Source: an uncultured bacterium (GTDB lineage Bacteria > Methylomirabilota > Methylomirabilia > Rokubacteriales > CSP1-6). Taken from it: a stretch of DNA of 7,408 bases. This document shows positions 1 to 6,407 of the stretch, in pieces; position 1 is the stretch's first letter; each line of letters opens with the position of its first letter. The stretch is from the NCBI GenBank assembly GCA_946479205.1, contig CAMLFJ010000153.1:1-7408 (forward strand), read 5' to 3'. Under the pieces are notes generated by a model. The model searched no databases and was not told the DNA's origin. It saw only the letters and a list, made by a program, of their open reading frames with translations. The translations under genes and the position numbers were made by a program.

Positions 1-1
1 C

Positions 2-805
2 ATCCCCCAGCCGCCCGGCCGGATCGTCGAGGGGGAGATCAACTACAACGGCACCGACCTGGTGACCTTGCCCGCCAACCAGATGCGCAAGATCCGCGGC
101 AAGGAGATCTCCATGATCTTCCAGGAGCCCATGACCTCGCTCAACCCCGTGTTCACCTGCGGGGAGCAGATCGCGGAGGCCATCCGCCTCCACGAGGGGC
201 TCGGCCGGCGCGAGGCGATGGCCAAGACGGTGGACATGCTGAAGCTGGTGCACATCCCGAACGCGGAGCGCCGCGTGAAGGAGTACCCGCACCAGCTCTC
301 GGGCGGTATGCGGCAGCGGATCATGATCGCGATGGCGCTCTCGTGCAATCCCAATCTCCTGATCGCGGACGAGCCCACCACCGCCCTCGACGTCACCATC
401 CAGGCCCAGATCCTCGACCTCCTCAACGAGCTGAAGACCAAGCTGCACATGGCGGTCATGCTGATCACCCACGACATGGGGGTCATCGCGGAGACCGCGC
501 AGCGCGTGGTCGTGATGTACGCGGCCAAGGTCGCCGAGGAAGCGCCGGTCGCCGATCTCTTCAAGGAGCCGCTGCACCCGTACACCCAGGGCCTGCTGCG
601 GTCCATTCCGCGCATCGACCTGGCCGCCACCGCGCGGCGCCGCCTCGAGACCATCCCGGGCACGGTGCCGACCCTTCGAGGCGAGATCGCGCCCGGGTGC
701 CGGTTCGCGCCGCGCTGCCCATTCGTGAAGTCGGTGTGCACCGAGAAGGATCCAGTGCTCAAGGAAGTCAAGCCGGGACACAAAGTGTCCTGCTGGCTCT
801 ACTAG
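2..805 (+). CDS. dppD: Oligopeptide/dipeptide ABC importer ATPase, DppD/OppD type (5' partial)
   Basis: One of the two cytoplasmic ATPases that power a DppBCDF/OppBCDF-type peptide importer. The frame is open from base 2 to the TAG at 803-805 and gives 267 residues. The first 60-odd residues, including Walker A, lie off the window, since full members are about 325-335 aa. Visible motifs, numbered in the partial protein: Q-loop [10 protein letters not shown] (Q about 41), ABC signature LSGGMRQ (about 99-105), Walker B LLIADEP (about 119-125), D-loop ALDV and switch His in THDMG (about 157). The oligo_HPY C-terminal extension follows, with Cys at about 233, 239, 246 and 264. The spacing C-x5-C-x6-C-x17-C is the same as in the next gene. 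Cysteines in this region are reported to bind a [4Fe-4S] cluster in some Opp/Dpp ATPases; cluster binding here is inferred. The substrate (dipeptide, oligopeptide, nickel or other) cannot be read from the ATPase. dppF starts 9 nt downstream. The GTG at 62 is an internal valine, not the start. Confidence 0.95.
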   Translation: MPQPPGRIVEGEINYNGTDLVTLPANQMRKIRGKEISMIFQEPMTSLNPVFTCGEQIAEAIRLHEGLGRREAMAKTVDMLKLVHIPNAERRVKEYPHQLSGGMRQRIMIAMALSCNPNLLIADEPTTALDVTIQAQILDLLNELKTKLHMAVMLITHDMGVIAETAQRVVVMYAAKVAEEAPVADLFKEPLHPYTQGLLRSIPRIDLAATARRRLETIPGTVPTLRGEIAPGCRFAPRCPFVKSVCTEKDPVLKEVKPGHKVSCWLY

Positions 806-809
806 AGGG
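805..809 (+). promoter_or_regulatory. Ribosome binding site of dppF
   Basis: GAGGG begins on the last base of the dppD stop codon and lies 5 nt before the dppF ATG. The overlap suggests translational coupling, with a ribosome finishing dppD able to reload directly for dppF. Confidence 0.7.
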
Positions 810-814
810 CAGCC

Positions 815-1789
<975 letters not shown>

Positions 1790-1793
1790 CTCT

Positions 1794-1816
1794 CCCTCTC
1801 CCCTCTGGGGAGAGGG
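1794..1816. repeat. Perfect 10-bp inverted repeat (REP-like intergenic hairpin)
   Basis: The left arm CCCTCTCCCC (1794-1803), the loop TCT (1804-1806) and the right arm GGGGAGAGGG (1807-1816) form a perfect 10-bp stem in the gap between dppF and the DapA-like gene. The right side continues into an AGGGTGAGGGG motif. From memory, the combination CCCTCTCCCC/GGGGAGAGGG plus GGGTGAGGGG resembles short palindromic units dispersed between genes in many GC-rich genomes; copies elsewhere cannot be seen from this window. No T-run follows on either strand, so it is not a typical intrinsic terminator. It could still protect the dppDF mRNA from 3' exonucleases. Confidence 0.75.
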
Positions 1817-1819
1817 CAG

Positions 1820-1843
1820 GGTGAGGGGCCAGTGGTGAGGGGC
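1820..1843 (+). repeat. Short direct repeat GGTGAGGGGC x2
   Basis: The 10-mer GGTGAGGGGC occurs at 1820-1829 and again at 1834-1843, separated by 4 nt, directly after the 1794-1816 hairpin. It probably belongs to the same intergenic repeat element. With the hairpin it accounts for most of the 76-bp gap (1790-1865), in which I see no convincing promoter. Confidence 0.5.
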
Positions 1844-1865
1844 TCAATGTGAAGGATCTTCGATC

Positions 1866-2762
1866 GTGATTACCTGGTCCGGCGTCTTCCACATCCTCGC
1901 GACACCCTTCCGCGAGGACGGCGCCCTCGATACCACGGGTCTCCCCCGCCTGATCGAATCCGCGCTCGCCACCGGCGTCAACGGCCTCACCATCCTCGGC
2001 ATCGCGGGCGAGGCCCACCGCCTCACCGACGAGGAGCGGCGTCAGGTGGTGGAGACCGTGGTGAAGGAGACCCGCGGCCGCGTGCCGGTCGCGGTCGGCG
2101 TCTCGGCCTCCGGCACCCACCTGGCCACCGCCTTCGCGCGCATGGCCCGCGAGCACGGCGCCGACGCGCTGATGGTGGCGCCGCCCGCCGGCCTCAAGAA
2201 CCTGGATCTGGTGGCGGAGTACTTCCGCATAGTCGCCGCGGCCACCGGGCTGCCGATCGTGCTGCAGGACGAGCCGGTCACCACCCAGGTCAACATGCCG
2301 GCGCCTTTCATCGCGCAGGTGTGCGCCGAGATCGCGCAGATCCAGGCGGTCAAGCTGGAGGAGCCCCCGACCCTGCCCAAGATCACGCGTCTGCGCGCGC
2401 TCTTCGGCGACCGGGTGGCGATCTTCGGCGGGCTCGGCGGCGTCTACTTCTTCGAGGAGCTCTCCCGCGGGGCCGACGGGGCGATGACCGGGTTCCCGTA
2501 CCCGGAGGCCCTCCGCGCCATCCGCGACCACTTCGTGGGCGGCCGCCGGGACGAGGCGCGCGCCCTCTTCTACCGCTGGCTGCCCCTGATCCGCTACGAG
2601 ACCCAGCCCGGCGCCACCCCCGGCACCGCGGTGGGCATCCGCAAGGAGATCCTGCGCCGCCGCGGCTGGATCGCCTGCGCGCTGGTGCGCCCGCCCACGC
2701 CCGTCCTCGACGCGGCCACCCTGACCGAGCTCGACGAGCTGCTCGCCGCCATCGTGGCCTGA
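1866..2762 (+). CDS. DapA/NanA superfamily aldolase or lyase, not a canonical dihydrodipicolinate synthase
   Basis: A 298-aa class I aldolase-type TIM barrel of the DHDPS/N-acetylneuraminate lyase superfamily; about 290-300 aa is usual. The family N-terminus is visible (SGVFHILATPFREDGALD, 5-22), followed by the segment GVNGLTILGIAGEAHRLT (37-54). The Schiff-base lysine is K163 in IQAVKLEEP. C-terminal family elements are the GGLGGVYFFEEL and GADGAMTG segments. Residues that define true DapA are altered: the usual GTTGE motif reads GIAGE (45-49), the YNVP motif with catalytic Tyr133 reads LQDEP (133-137, Q at the Tyr position), and the Arg that binds the substrate carboxylate a few residues later is absent (VTTQ). 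It therefore probably condenses or cleaves a different 2-oxo acid; the substrate is unknown. The GTG at 1866 is preceded by GAAGGA (1851-1856), and an in-frame stop at 1836-1838 rules out an upstream start. It sits between dppF and a closely spaced hydrolase, which suggests a catabolic role linked to import. Confidence 0.88.
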   Translation: MITWSGVFHILATPFREDGALDTTGLPRLIESALATGVNGLTILGIAGEAHRLTDEERRQVVETVVKETRGRVPVAVGVSASGTHLATAFARMAREHGADALMVAPPAGLKNLDLVAEYFRIVAAATGLPIVLQDEPVTTQVNMPAPFIAQVCAEIAQIQAVKLEEPPTLPKITRLRALFGDRVAIFGGLGGVYFFEELSRGADGAMTGFPYPEALRAIRDHFVGGRRDEARALFYRWLPLIRYETQPGATPGTAVGIRKEILRRRGWIACALVRPPTPVLDAATLTELDELLAAIVA

Positions 2763-2767
2763 GCGCC

Positions 2768-3580
2768 GTGCCCCACGCCCAGGTCAACGGAGTCCGCCTC
2801 TTCTACCAGGAGACCGGCGCACCGGACGCGCCCCCGCTGGTGCTCATCATGGGCTGGGGGGGCGACCACACCGCGTGGGCGCTCCAGGCGCCGGCCTTCG
2901 CGGCCGAGCATCGCGTGATCGCGCTCGACAACCGGGGCGCCGGCCAGAGCGACGTGCCGCCCGGGCCCTACACGATCGCCGGGATGGCGGGCGACGTGAT
3001 CGGGCTGATGGACGCGCTCGGGATCCGGTGCGCCCACATCTGCGGCGCCTCGATGGGCGGCATGATCGCGCAGGAGGTGGCCCTCGGCCACCCGGAGCGG
3101 GTGCGGACGCTCGGGCTGCACTGCACGACTGCGGGCGTCGACGCCTACGGCCGGTTCCTGATCGACACCCTCATCGCGGTGAGGGCGCACGACGACCGCG
3201 AGGAGTTCGTGCGGGCGATGATGCCCTGGATCCTCTGCCGGAAGACCATCGCCGAGCGGCCCGAGTTCATCCGGTTCTGGATCGACCGGGCGCTCGCCTA
3301 TCCCTACCCCATCGGGCTCGAGGGCCTCTCGCGCCAGGCCGACGCGATCCGCGGCCACGACACCGCCGCGCGTCTCGGCGGGATCCGGGTCCCCACCCTG
3401 ATCACCACCGGCACCGAGGACATCCTGGTCCCGCCGGTCTCCTCGCGCGATCTGCACGCGCGCATCCCCGGCTCGGAGCTGGCGACGATGGAGGACGCGG
3501 GCCACCTGCACTTCATCGAGCAAGCTTCGCTCTTCACCGAGGCCAACCTGGAGTTCTTCCGGAAGCACCGCGGAGCCTGA
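2768..3580 (+). CDS. Alpha/beta-fold hydrolase
   Basis: A 270-aa single-domain alpha/beta hydrolase (esterase, enol-lactonase or C-C hydrolase type), presumably cytoplasmic since no signal peptide is seen. The oxyanion region is IMGWGGDHTAW (27-37). The strand LDNRGAGQSD (53-62) precedes the nucleophile elbow GASMGG, with catalytic Ser95. The acid is probably Asp218 in TGTEDILVP (214-222), and the catalytic His is His246 in AGHLHFIE (244-251). The cap (about 120-200) is helical and carries no signature I can tie to a substrate. The start is GTG 2768, 5 nt after the DapA-like stop. The reading frame stays open far upstream, but that part only shadows the DapA-like gene, and VNGVRLFYQETG (6-17) is a normal family N-terminus. 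There is no strong ribosome site, so translational coupling to the upstream gene is likely. The resemblance to PcaD-type (3-oxoadipate enol-lactonase) enzymes is general only. Confidence 0.9.
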   Translation: MPHAQVNGVRLFYQETGAPDAPPLVLIMGWGGDHTAWALQAPAFAAEHRVIALDNRGAGQSDVPPGPYTIAGMAGDVIGLMDALGIRCAHICGASMGGMIAQEVALGHPERVRTLGLHCTTAGVDAYGRFLIDTLIAVRAHDDREEFVRAMMPWILCRKTIAERPEFIRFWIDRALAYPYPIGLEGLSRQADAIRGHDTAARLGGIRVPTLITTGTEDILVPPVSSRDLHARIPGSELATMEDAGHLHFIEQASLFTEANLEFFRKHRGA

Positions 3581-3588
3581 CGGCCCGC

Positions 3589-3609
3589 GGCCGCCCTCAG
3601 CGGGCGGTC
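3589..3609. terminator. GC hairpin between convergent genes, possible weak bidirectional terminator
   Basis: GGCCGCCC (3589-3596), loop TCAGC (3597-3601) and GGGCGGTC (3602-3609) form an 8-bp stem with one G-T pair between the ends of the convergent hydrolase and M23 genes. The M23 stop codon (complement of TCA 3597-3599) lies in the loop. There is no T-run on either side, so intrinsic termination is uncertain; it may be Rho-assisted or simply a roadblock for converging transcription. Confidence 0.35.
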
Positions 3610-4502
3610 TTCGCGACGGCCGGGGCCGACTCCTCCCACGTGTAGCTGTGGGGGTTCACCGGCTGGCCCTTGACCTGGATCTCGTAGTGCAGGTGCGGAC
3701 CGGAGGACCGGCCGGTGTTGCCGGTCATCGCCACCGTGTCGCCGCGCTTGATCGCCTGGTCCATGCCCACGTAGAGCCTGGACAGGTGGCCGTAGAGCGA
3801 CCGGGTGTCGTTGCCGTGATCGATGATGAGGGTGACGCCGTACTCCACGTGCTGACCCGCGAAGATCACCACGCCGGGGGCCGGCGCCCTCACCGCCGTC
3901 CCGATCGGCGCCCCGATGTCGATGCCGCTGTGGAACTCCGAGTTGGGGGCCCACGGGGAGCGGCGCTGGCCGAAGTCGGAGTTCACCGGCCCGCGCACCG
4001 GCCAGCGCGACGGCAAGGAGGCGAGGACGCGGCTGGCCCGGCCCAGGAAGCGCTCGAGGGTCCGGATGGACTCGCCCTCTTCCCGGACGATGCCCAGCAG
4101 GCGATCCACCTCCTCCTTGACCGGGCCCCGGTCGGGCTCCGCCGCGGTCTTCCCGCCGATCCCGGTCCCGCGCTTCACCGGGGACGCCTCGGGCCCGAAC
4201 GGCTCCCAGATCTTGGCGTGCAGATCCCGCCAGCTGTCGATCTCGCCGCGAATCTCACGCAGCCGCGACTGGGAGGCGTCGAGCAGCCCCTGCTGGACGT
4301 GCAGCCGCTCGCTCAGGGCCGCGAACGTGCCCCGCTGGTGGCGGAGATTGACGTAGTCGGGATAGATGAAGGCGAGCCCGAGAATGGTGACGGCCAGGCC
4401 GCCGACCACCACACCCACGGCCCAACCGGGCACCGAGAGCCGCAGGACGCGACTGCCGTCGTCCCGGACCATCAGCAGGTTGAACTGTTTGGGCTTGCCC
4501 AT
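3597..4502 (-). CDS. Membrane-anchored M23 (LytM-type) peptidoglycan endopeptidase
   Basis: A 301-aa zinc metallopeptidase that is expected to cut peptide cross-links of peptidoglycan in the periplasm. Order: a short cytoplasmic N-terminus (1-25), one transmembrane helix (about 26-47, GWAVGVVVGG...), a coiled-coil-like stretch rich in L/R/E/Q (about 53-100), a G/P/K-rich linker (about 103-127), a second short helix (128-160), and the M23 domain (about 168-285). Zinc-ligand positions are H191 and D195 in FHSGIDIGAP and H272 in the HLHYE motif (270-274). H239 (YGHLS) and H270 complete the active site, so it looks catalytically competent, unlike degenerate EnvC/NlpD-type activators. It follows the bactofilin gene by 10 nt with no clear ribosome site, so it is probably co-transcribed and translationally coupled. 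Bactofilin-M23 pairs (for example CcmA-Csd1 of Helicobacter pylori) control cell shape, and that role is inferred here. Confidence 0.94.
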   Translation of the reverse strand: MGKPKQFNLLMVRDDGSRVLRLSVPGWAVGVVVGGLAVTILGLAFIYPDYVNLRHQRGTFAALSERLHVQQGLLDASQSRLREIRGEIDSWRDLHAKIWEPFGPEASPVKRGTGIGGKTAAEPDRGPVKEEVDRLLGIVREEGESIRTLERFLGRASRVLASLPSRWPVRGPVNSDFGQRRSPWAPNSEFHSGIDIGAPIGTAVRAPAPGVVIFAGQHVEYGVTLIIDHGNDTRSLYGHLSRLYVGMDQAIKRGDTVAMTGNTGRSSGPHLHYEIQVKGQPVNPHSYTWEESAPAVAKTAR

Positions 4503-4512
4503 TGGCTGCGCG

Positions 4513-4920
4513 TCAGCGCTTGAGGGGGATCACGGCCACGTCCCGCGGCGGGACCTCGGCCACCGGGCTCGGCTTGGCCATCCGGCAGTGCCCCTCGAAC
4601 AGGACCCCCTCCTCGACCACCACCACGGGGGCCTCCACGTCGCCGTAGACCCGCGCCGTCCGCTTCAGCTCGATCCGCTCCGTGGCACTCAGGTTGCCCG
4701 TGACCTCCCCGTTGACCACGAGGCGCCCGGCCCGGATATCGGCCTGGAGGACCGCGCGCTCCCCGATGATCAGGGTGTCGTTGGAGCTGATCTCGCCCTT
4801 GAACTTCCCGTTCAGCATCACGGTGCCCCGGAACGTGTAGCGGCCCTCGATCTCCGACCCTTCGTCGATGAAGGCCGTCAGCTCGCTTCGGCGCGGCGCC
4901 TTGCCCCTTCGCCTGAACAT
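4513..4920 (-). CDS. Bactofilin (polymer-forming cytoskeletal protein)
   Basis: A 135-aa bactofilin (DUF583/PF04519 type). These proteins form nucleotide-independent beta-helical filaments on the inner face of the membrane and localise cell-wall enzymes. The short basic N-terminus (MFRRRGKAPRR, 1-11) could touch the membrane. The beta-helical core covers about 15-112 and shows the repeated turn pattern of the family: FIDEGSEIEGRYTFRGTV, LNGKFKGEI, LIIGERAVLQADIRA, LVVNGEVTGNL, RIELKRTARVYGDV and VVVEEGVLFEGHCRM. A short proline-containing tail follows. Length and architecture are normal. The ATG (4918-4920, minus strand) is supported by GAGGG on the minus strand at 4934-4930, 9 nt upstream. 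It is the first gene of a two-gene minus-strand operon with the M23 endopeptidase, which is its probable functional partner. Confidence 0.95.
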   Translation of the reverse strand: MFRRRGKAPRRSELTAFIDEGSEIEGRYTFRGTVMLNGKFKGEISSNDTLIIGERAVLQADIRAGRLVVNGEVTGNLSATERIELKRTARVYGDVEAPVVVVEEGVLFEGHCRMAKPSPVAEVPPRDVAVIPLKR

Positions 4921-4929
4921 AAGACTCGT

Positions 4930-4934
4930 CCCTC
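4930..4934 (-). promoter_or_regulatory. Ribosome binding site of the bactofilin gene
   Basis: On the minus strand GAGGG lies 9 nt before the bactofilin ATG. It is the best Shine-Dalgarno match in the upstream 40 nt and decides the start. Confidence 0.65.
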
Positions 4935-4968
4935 TCTTCTGGACTGCCTCGTCCTACCGGGTCCTGGC

Positions 4969-4982
4969 GGCCCCTCGGGGCC
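4969..4982. other. Short GC palindrome in the bactofilin leader
   Basis: GGCCCC (4969-4974), TC, GGGGCC (4977-4982) is a perfect 6-bp inverted repeat. In the minus-strand transcript it can fold as a GGCCC stem with a CGAG loop about 50-60 nt before the bactofilin start. No T-run follows, so it is not a terminator; any effect on the leader is unknown. Confidence 0.4.
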
Positions 4983-4992
4983 TCGAACATTC

Positions 4993-5020
4993 GCGACTAC
5001 GGAACGGCGACCACGGAACG
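4993..5020. repeat. 14-bp tandem direct repeat (two units)
   Basis: Unit 1 GCGACTACGGAACG (4993-5006) is followed without a gap by unit 2 GCGACCACGGAACG (5007-5020), with 13 of 14 bases identical. It lies inside the predicted leader of the bactofilin-M23 transcript and upstream of the alaC promoter. It could be a paired protein-binding site or a simple local duplication. Confidence 0.7.
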
Positions 5021-5065
5021 CGTTGGAAGGGTGGATGCTGGTTACAGTTTCGCCCGGTAGGGTTT

Positions 5066-5095
5066 CTTCTAGCACGCCAATTCCAGGGGTGTCAA
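5066..5095 (-). promoter_or_regulatory. Candidate sigma70-type promoter for bactofilin-M23
   Basis: On the minus strand TTGACA (5095-5090) is a perfect -35 box. After an 18-nt spacer comes TAGAAG (5071-5066, 4/6 match to TATAAT), preceded by TGC, an extended -10 signal. Transcription would begin near 5059 and leave a leader of about 140 nt before the bactofilin ATG. The weaker -10 box makes this prediction moderate. Confidence 0.5.
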
Positions 5096-5099
5096 CCCC
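5086..5099. promoter_or_regulatory. Dyad GGGGT-N4-ACCCC over the leftward -35 box, possible operator
   Basis: GGGGT (5086-5090), GTCA, ACCCC (5095-5099) is a 5-bp perfect inverted repeat centred on the minus-strand TTGACA box. A protein bound here would block the leftward promoter. No matching regulator gene is in the window, so the assignment is tentative. Confidence 0.3.
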
Positions 5100-5149
5100 C
5101 ACCCGGCCTCCGGGGCGCGTCCGAGGTGCGCTCTATCTCCGCGCGATTG

Positions 5150-5179
5150 TTGACACTCCTGAGCGCGAAACAGTATGAT
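5150..5179 (+). promoter_or_regulatory. Strong sigma70-type promoter for alaC-hom
   Basis: A perfect -35 box TTGACA (5150-5155), an 18-nt spacer and -10 box TATGAT (5174-5179, 5/6) face alaC. Predicted transcription starts near 5186, which gives a leader of only about 28 nt. That leaves no room for a riboswitch or a leader-peptide attenuator. Confidence 0.8.
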
Positions 5180-5202
5180 CGAACTCCTGATCCAAGTCCC
5201 CC

Positions 5203-5210
5203 GGGAGAAG
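5203..5210 (+). promoter_or_regulatory. Ribosome binding site of alaC
   Basis: GGGAGAAG ends 4 nt before the ATG at 5215; its GGGAG core lies 7 nt from the start codon. It supports this ATG as the start. Confidence 0.65.
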
Positions 5211-5214
5211 ACCC

Positions 5215-6387
5215 ATGGATGAGTTCTACCGGATCAAGCGGCTGCCTCCGTACGTGTTCGCCATCGTCAACGACCTCAAGTCCAAGGCGCGAGCTCGTGG
5301 CGAGGACGTCATCGATCTCGGCATGGGCAATCCGGACCAGGAGACGCCCAAGCACATCGTCGACAAGCTGGTGGAGGCCGCCCGCAATCCGCGCAACCAC
5401 CGCTACTCGGCCTCCAAGGGGATCACCCGGCTCCGGAAGGCGGTCACCACCTGGTACCGGACACGCTACGGGGTGGAGCTGGATCCGGAGACCGAGGCCA
5501 TCGCGACCATCGGCGCCAAGGAGGGCATGGCCCACCTGGCCCTGGCGGTGCTCCAGCCGGGTGACGGGGCCCTGGTCCCGAACCCCACCTACCCGATCCA
5601 CTCCTACTCGGTGGTCATCGCGGACGGCGACCTGCGCTCGGTCCCGCTGGTCCCGGGGGACGACTTCTTCGCCCGGCTCCAGGAGACGGCCCGGCTCGCC
5701 TGGCCCAAGGCCAAGCTCCTGATCCTGTCCTTCCCGCACAACCCGACCACCGCCTGCGTGGACCGGGACTTCTTCGTGAAGGTCGTGGACTTCGCCCGGG
5801 AGCATCACCTCATGGTGGTGCACGACTTCGCCTACGCCGACTTCACGTTCGACGGCTACAAGGCCCCGTCGTTCCTGGAGGTCCCGGGGGCCAAGGAGGT
5901 GGGGGTCGAGATCTTCTCGCTGTCGAAGTCCTACAACATGCCGGGCTGGCGGGTGGGCTTCGTCTGCGGCAACTCGACGATGATCCACGCCCTGGCTCGC
6001 ATCAAGTCCTACCTCGACTACGGGGCCTTCCAGCCCATCCAGATCGCCGCGATCATCGCGCTCGAGGGCGAGCAGGGCTGCGTGAGTGACATCGTGGAGC
6101 TGCACCGCAAGCGGCGCGACGTCCTGGTCAACGGCCTGAACAAGATCGGCTGGAAGGTGGAGAAGCCCAAGGGGACGATGTTCGTCTGGGCGCCCATCCC
6201 CGAGGAGTTCCGCAGCATGGGCTCCCTCGAGTTCTCCAAGCTGCTGATCCAGGAGTGCAAGGTGGCGGTCTCCCCGGGGATCGGCTTCGGCGAGTACGGG
6301 GACGGCCACGTCCGGTTCGCGCTCGTCGAGAACGAGCAGCGCATCCGGCAGGCCCTGCGCGGCCTCAAGAGCCTGAGCGGCCGGTAG
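5215..6387 (+). CDS. alaC: PLP-dependent alanine aminotransferase AlaC-type (class I/II)
   Basis: A 390-aa fold-type I aminotransferase that resembles E. coli AlaC (YfdZ) along its whole length; AlaC makes alanine from pyruvate with glutamate as amino donor. The N-terminus [17 protein letters not shown] and DLGMGNPD (34-41) are typical of the AlaC/LL-diaminopimelate-aminotransferase-like group. Cofactor and substrate residues: Y64/S65 region, TIGAKEG (98-104), N176 in HNPT, D204 and Y207 in HDFAYADF, the PLP-binding K238 in [13 protein letters not shown]246, and the carboxylate-binding R367 in HVRFAL. The start is fixed by the ribosome site at 5203-5210 and by the short promoter-to-gene distance. 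hom begins 20 nt after the stop; the order alaC then hom recurs in several bacterial groups, where thrC often follows. It is transcribed away from the bactofilin pair. Use of another 2-oxo acid, or a diaminopimelate aminotransferase role, cannot be excluded from sequence alone. Confidence 0.93.
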   Translation: MDEFYRIKRLPPYVFAIVNDLKSKARARGEDVIDLGMGNPDQETPKHIVDKLVEAARNPRNHRYSASKGITRLRKAVTTWYRTRYGVELDPETEAIATIGAKEGMAHLALAVLQPGDGALVPNPTYPIHSYSVVIADGDLRSVPLVPGDDFFARLQETARLAWPKAKLLILSFPHNPTTACVDRDFFVKVVDFAREHHLMVVHDFAYADFTFDGYKAPSFLEVPGAKEVGVEIFSLSKSYNMPGWRVGFVCGNSTMIHALARIKSYLDYGAFQPIQIAAIIALEGEQGCVSDIVELHRKRRDVLVNGLNKIGWKVEKPKGTMFVWAPIPEEFRSMGSLEFSKLLIQECKVAVSPGIGFGEYGDGHVRFALVENEQRIRQALRGLKSLSGR

Positions 6388-6394
6388 CCGGCCG
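6378..6394 (+). other. 7-bp hairpin with the alaC stop codon as its loop
   Basis: CGGCCGG (6378-6384), TAG (6385-6387) and CCGGCCG (6388-6394) form a perfect 7-bp stem whose three-base loop is the alaC stop codon. It ends 13 nt before the proposed hom start, and the weak hom ribosome site (GGCGAG, 6394-6399) begins at its foot. A ribosome terminating on alaC would have to open it, which fits translational coupling. It has no T-run, so it is not a terminator. Confidence 0.55.
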
Positions 6395-6407
6395 GCGAGA
6401 CGACGCC

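Noticed and set aside
1794..1816. Intrinsic terminator after dppF
   Set aside because: The stem is strong, but no T-run follows on either strand and the downstream sequence is G-rich, so I list it as a repeat hairpin.
2321..2767. N-terminal extension of the hydrolase frame to an ATG at 2321
   Set aside because: The extension lies wholly inside the DapA-like gene, is R/P/A-rich and has no homology-like features. The hydrolase fold begins normally from GTG 2768.
3648..4523. Plus-strand open frames opposite the M23 gene
   Set aside because: The minus strand carries all M23 active-site residues and a normal transmembrane helix; the plus frames are compositional shadows.
4366..5178. Plus-strand open frame covering the bactofilin gene and the divergent intergenic region
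   Set aside because: It is antisense to a clear bactofilin, and its last part runs through the promoter region. The 4921-5214 stretch behaves as non-coding regulatory DNA.
5180..5214. Riboswitch or attenuator before alaC
   Set aside because: The predicted leader is only about 28 nt and has no stem-loop pair or leader peptide.
5092..6309. Minus-strand open frame of 405 codons opposite alaC
   Set aside because: It is the antisense shadow of a clear aminotransferase; it has no recognisable domain and overlaps the alaC promoter.
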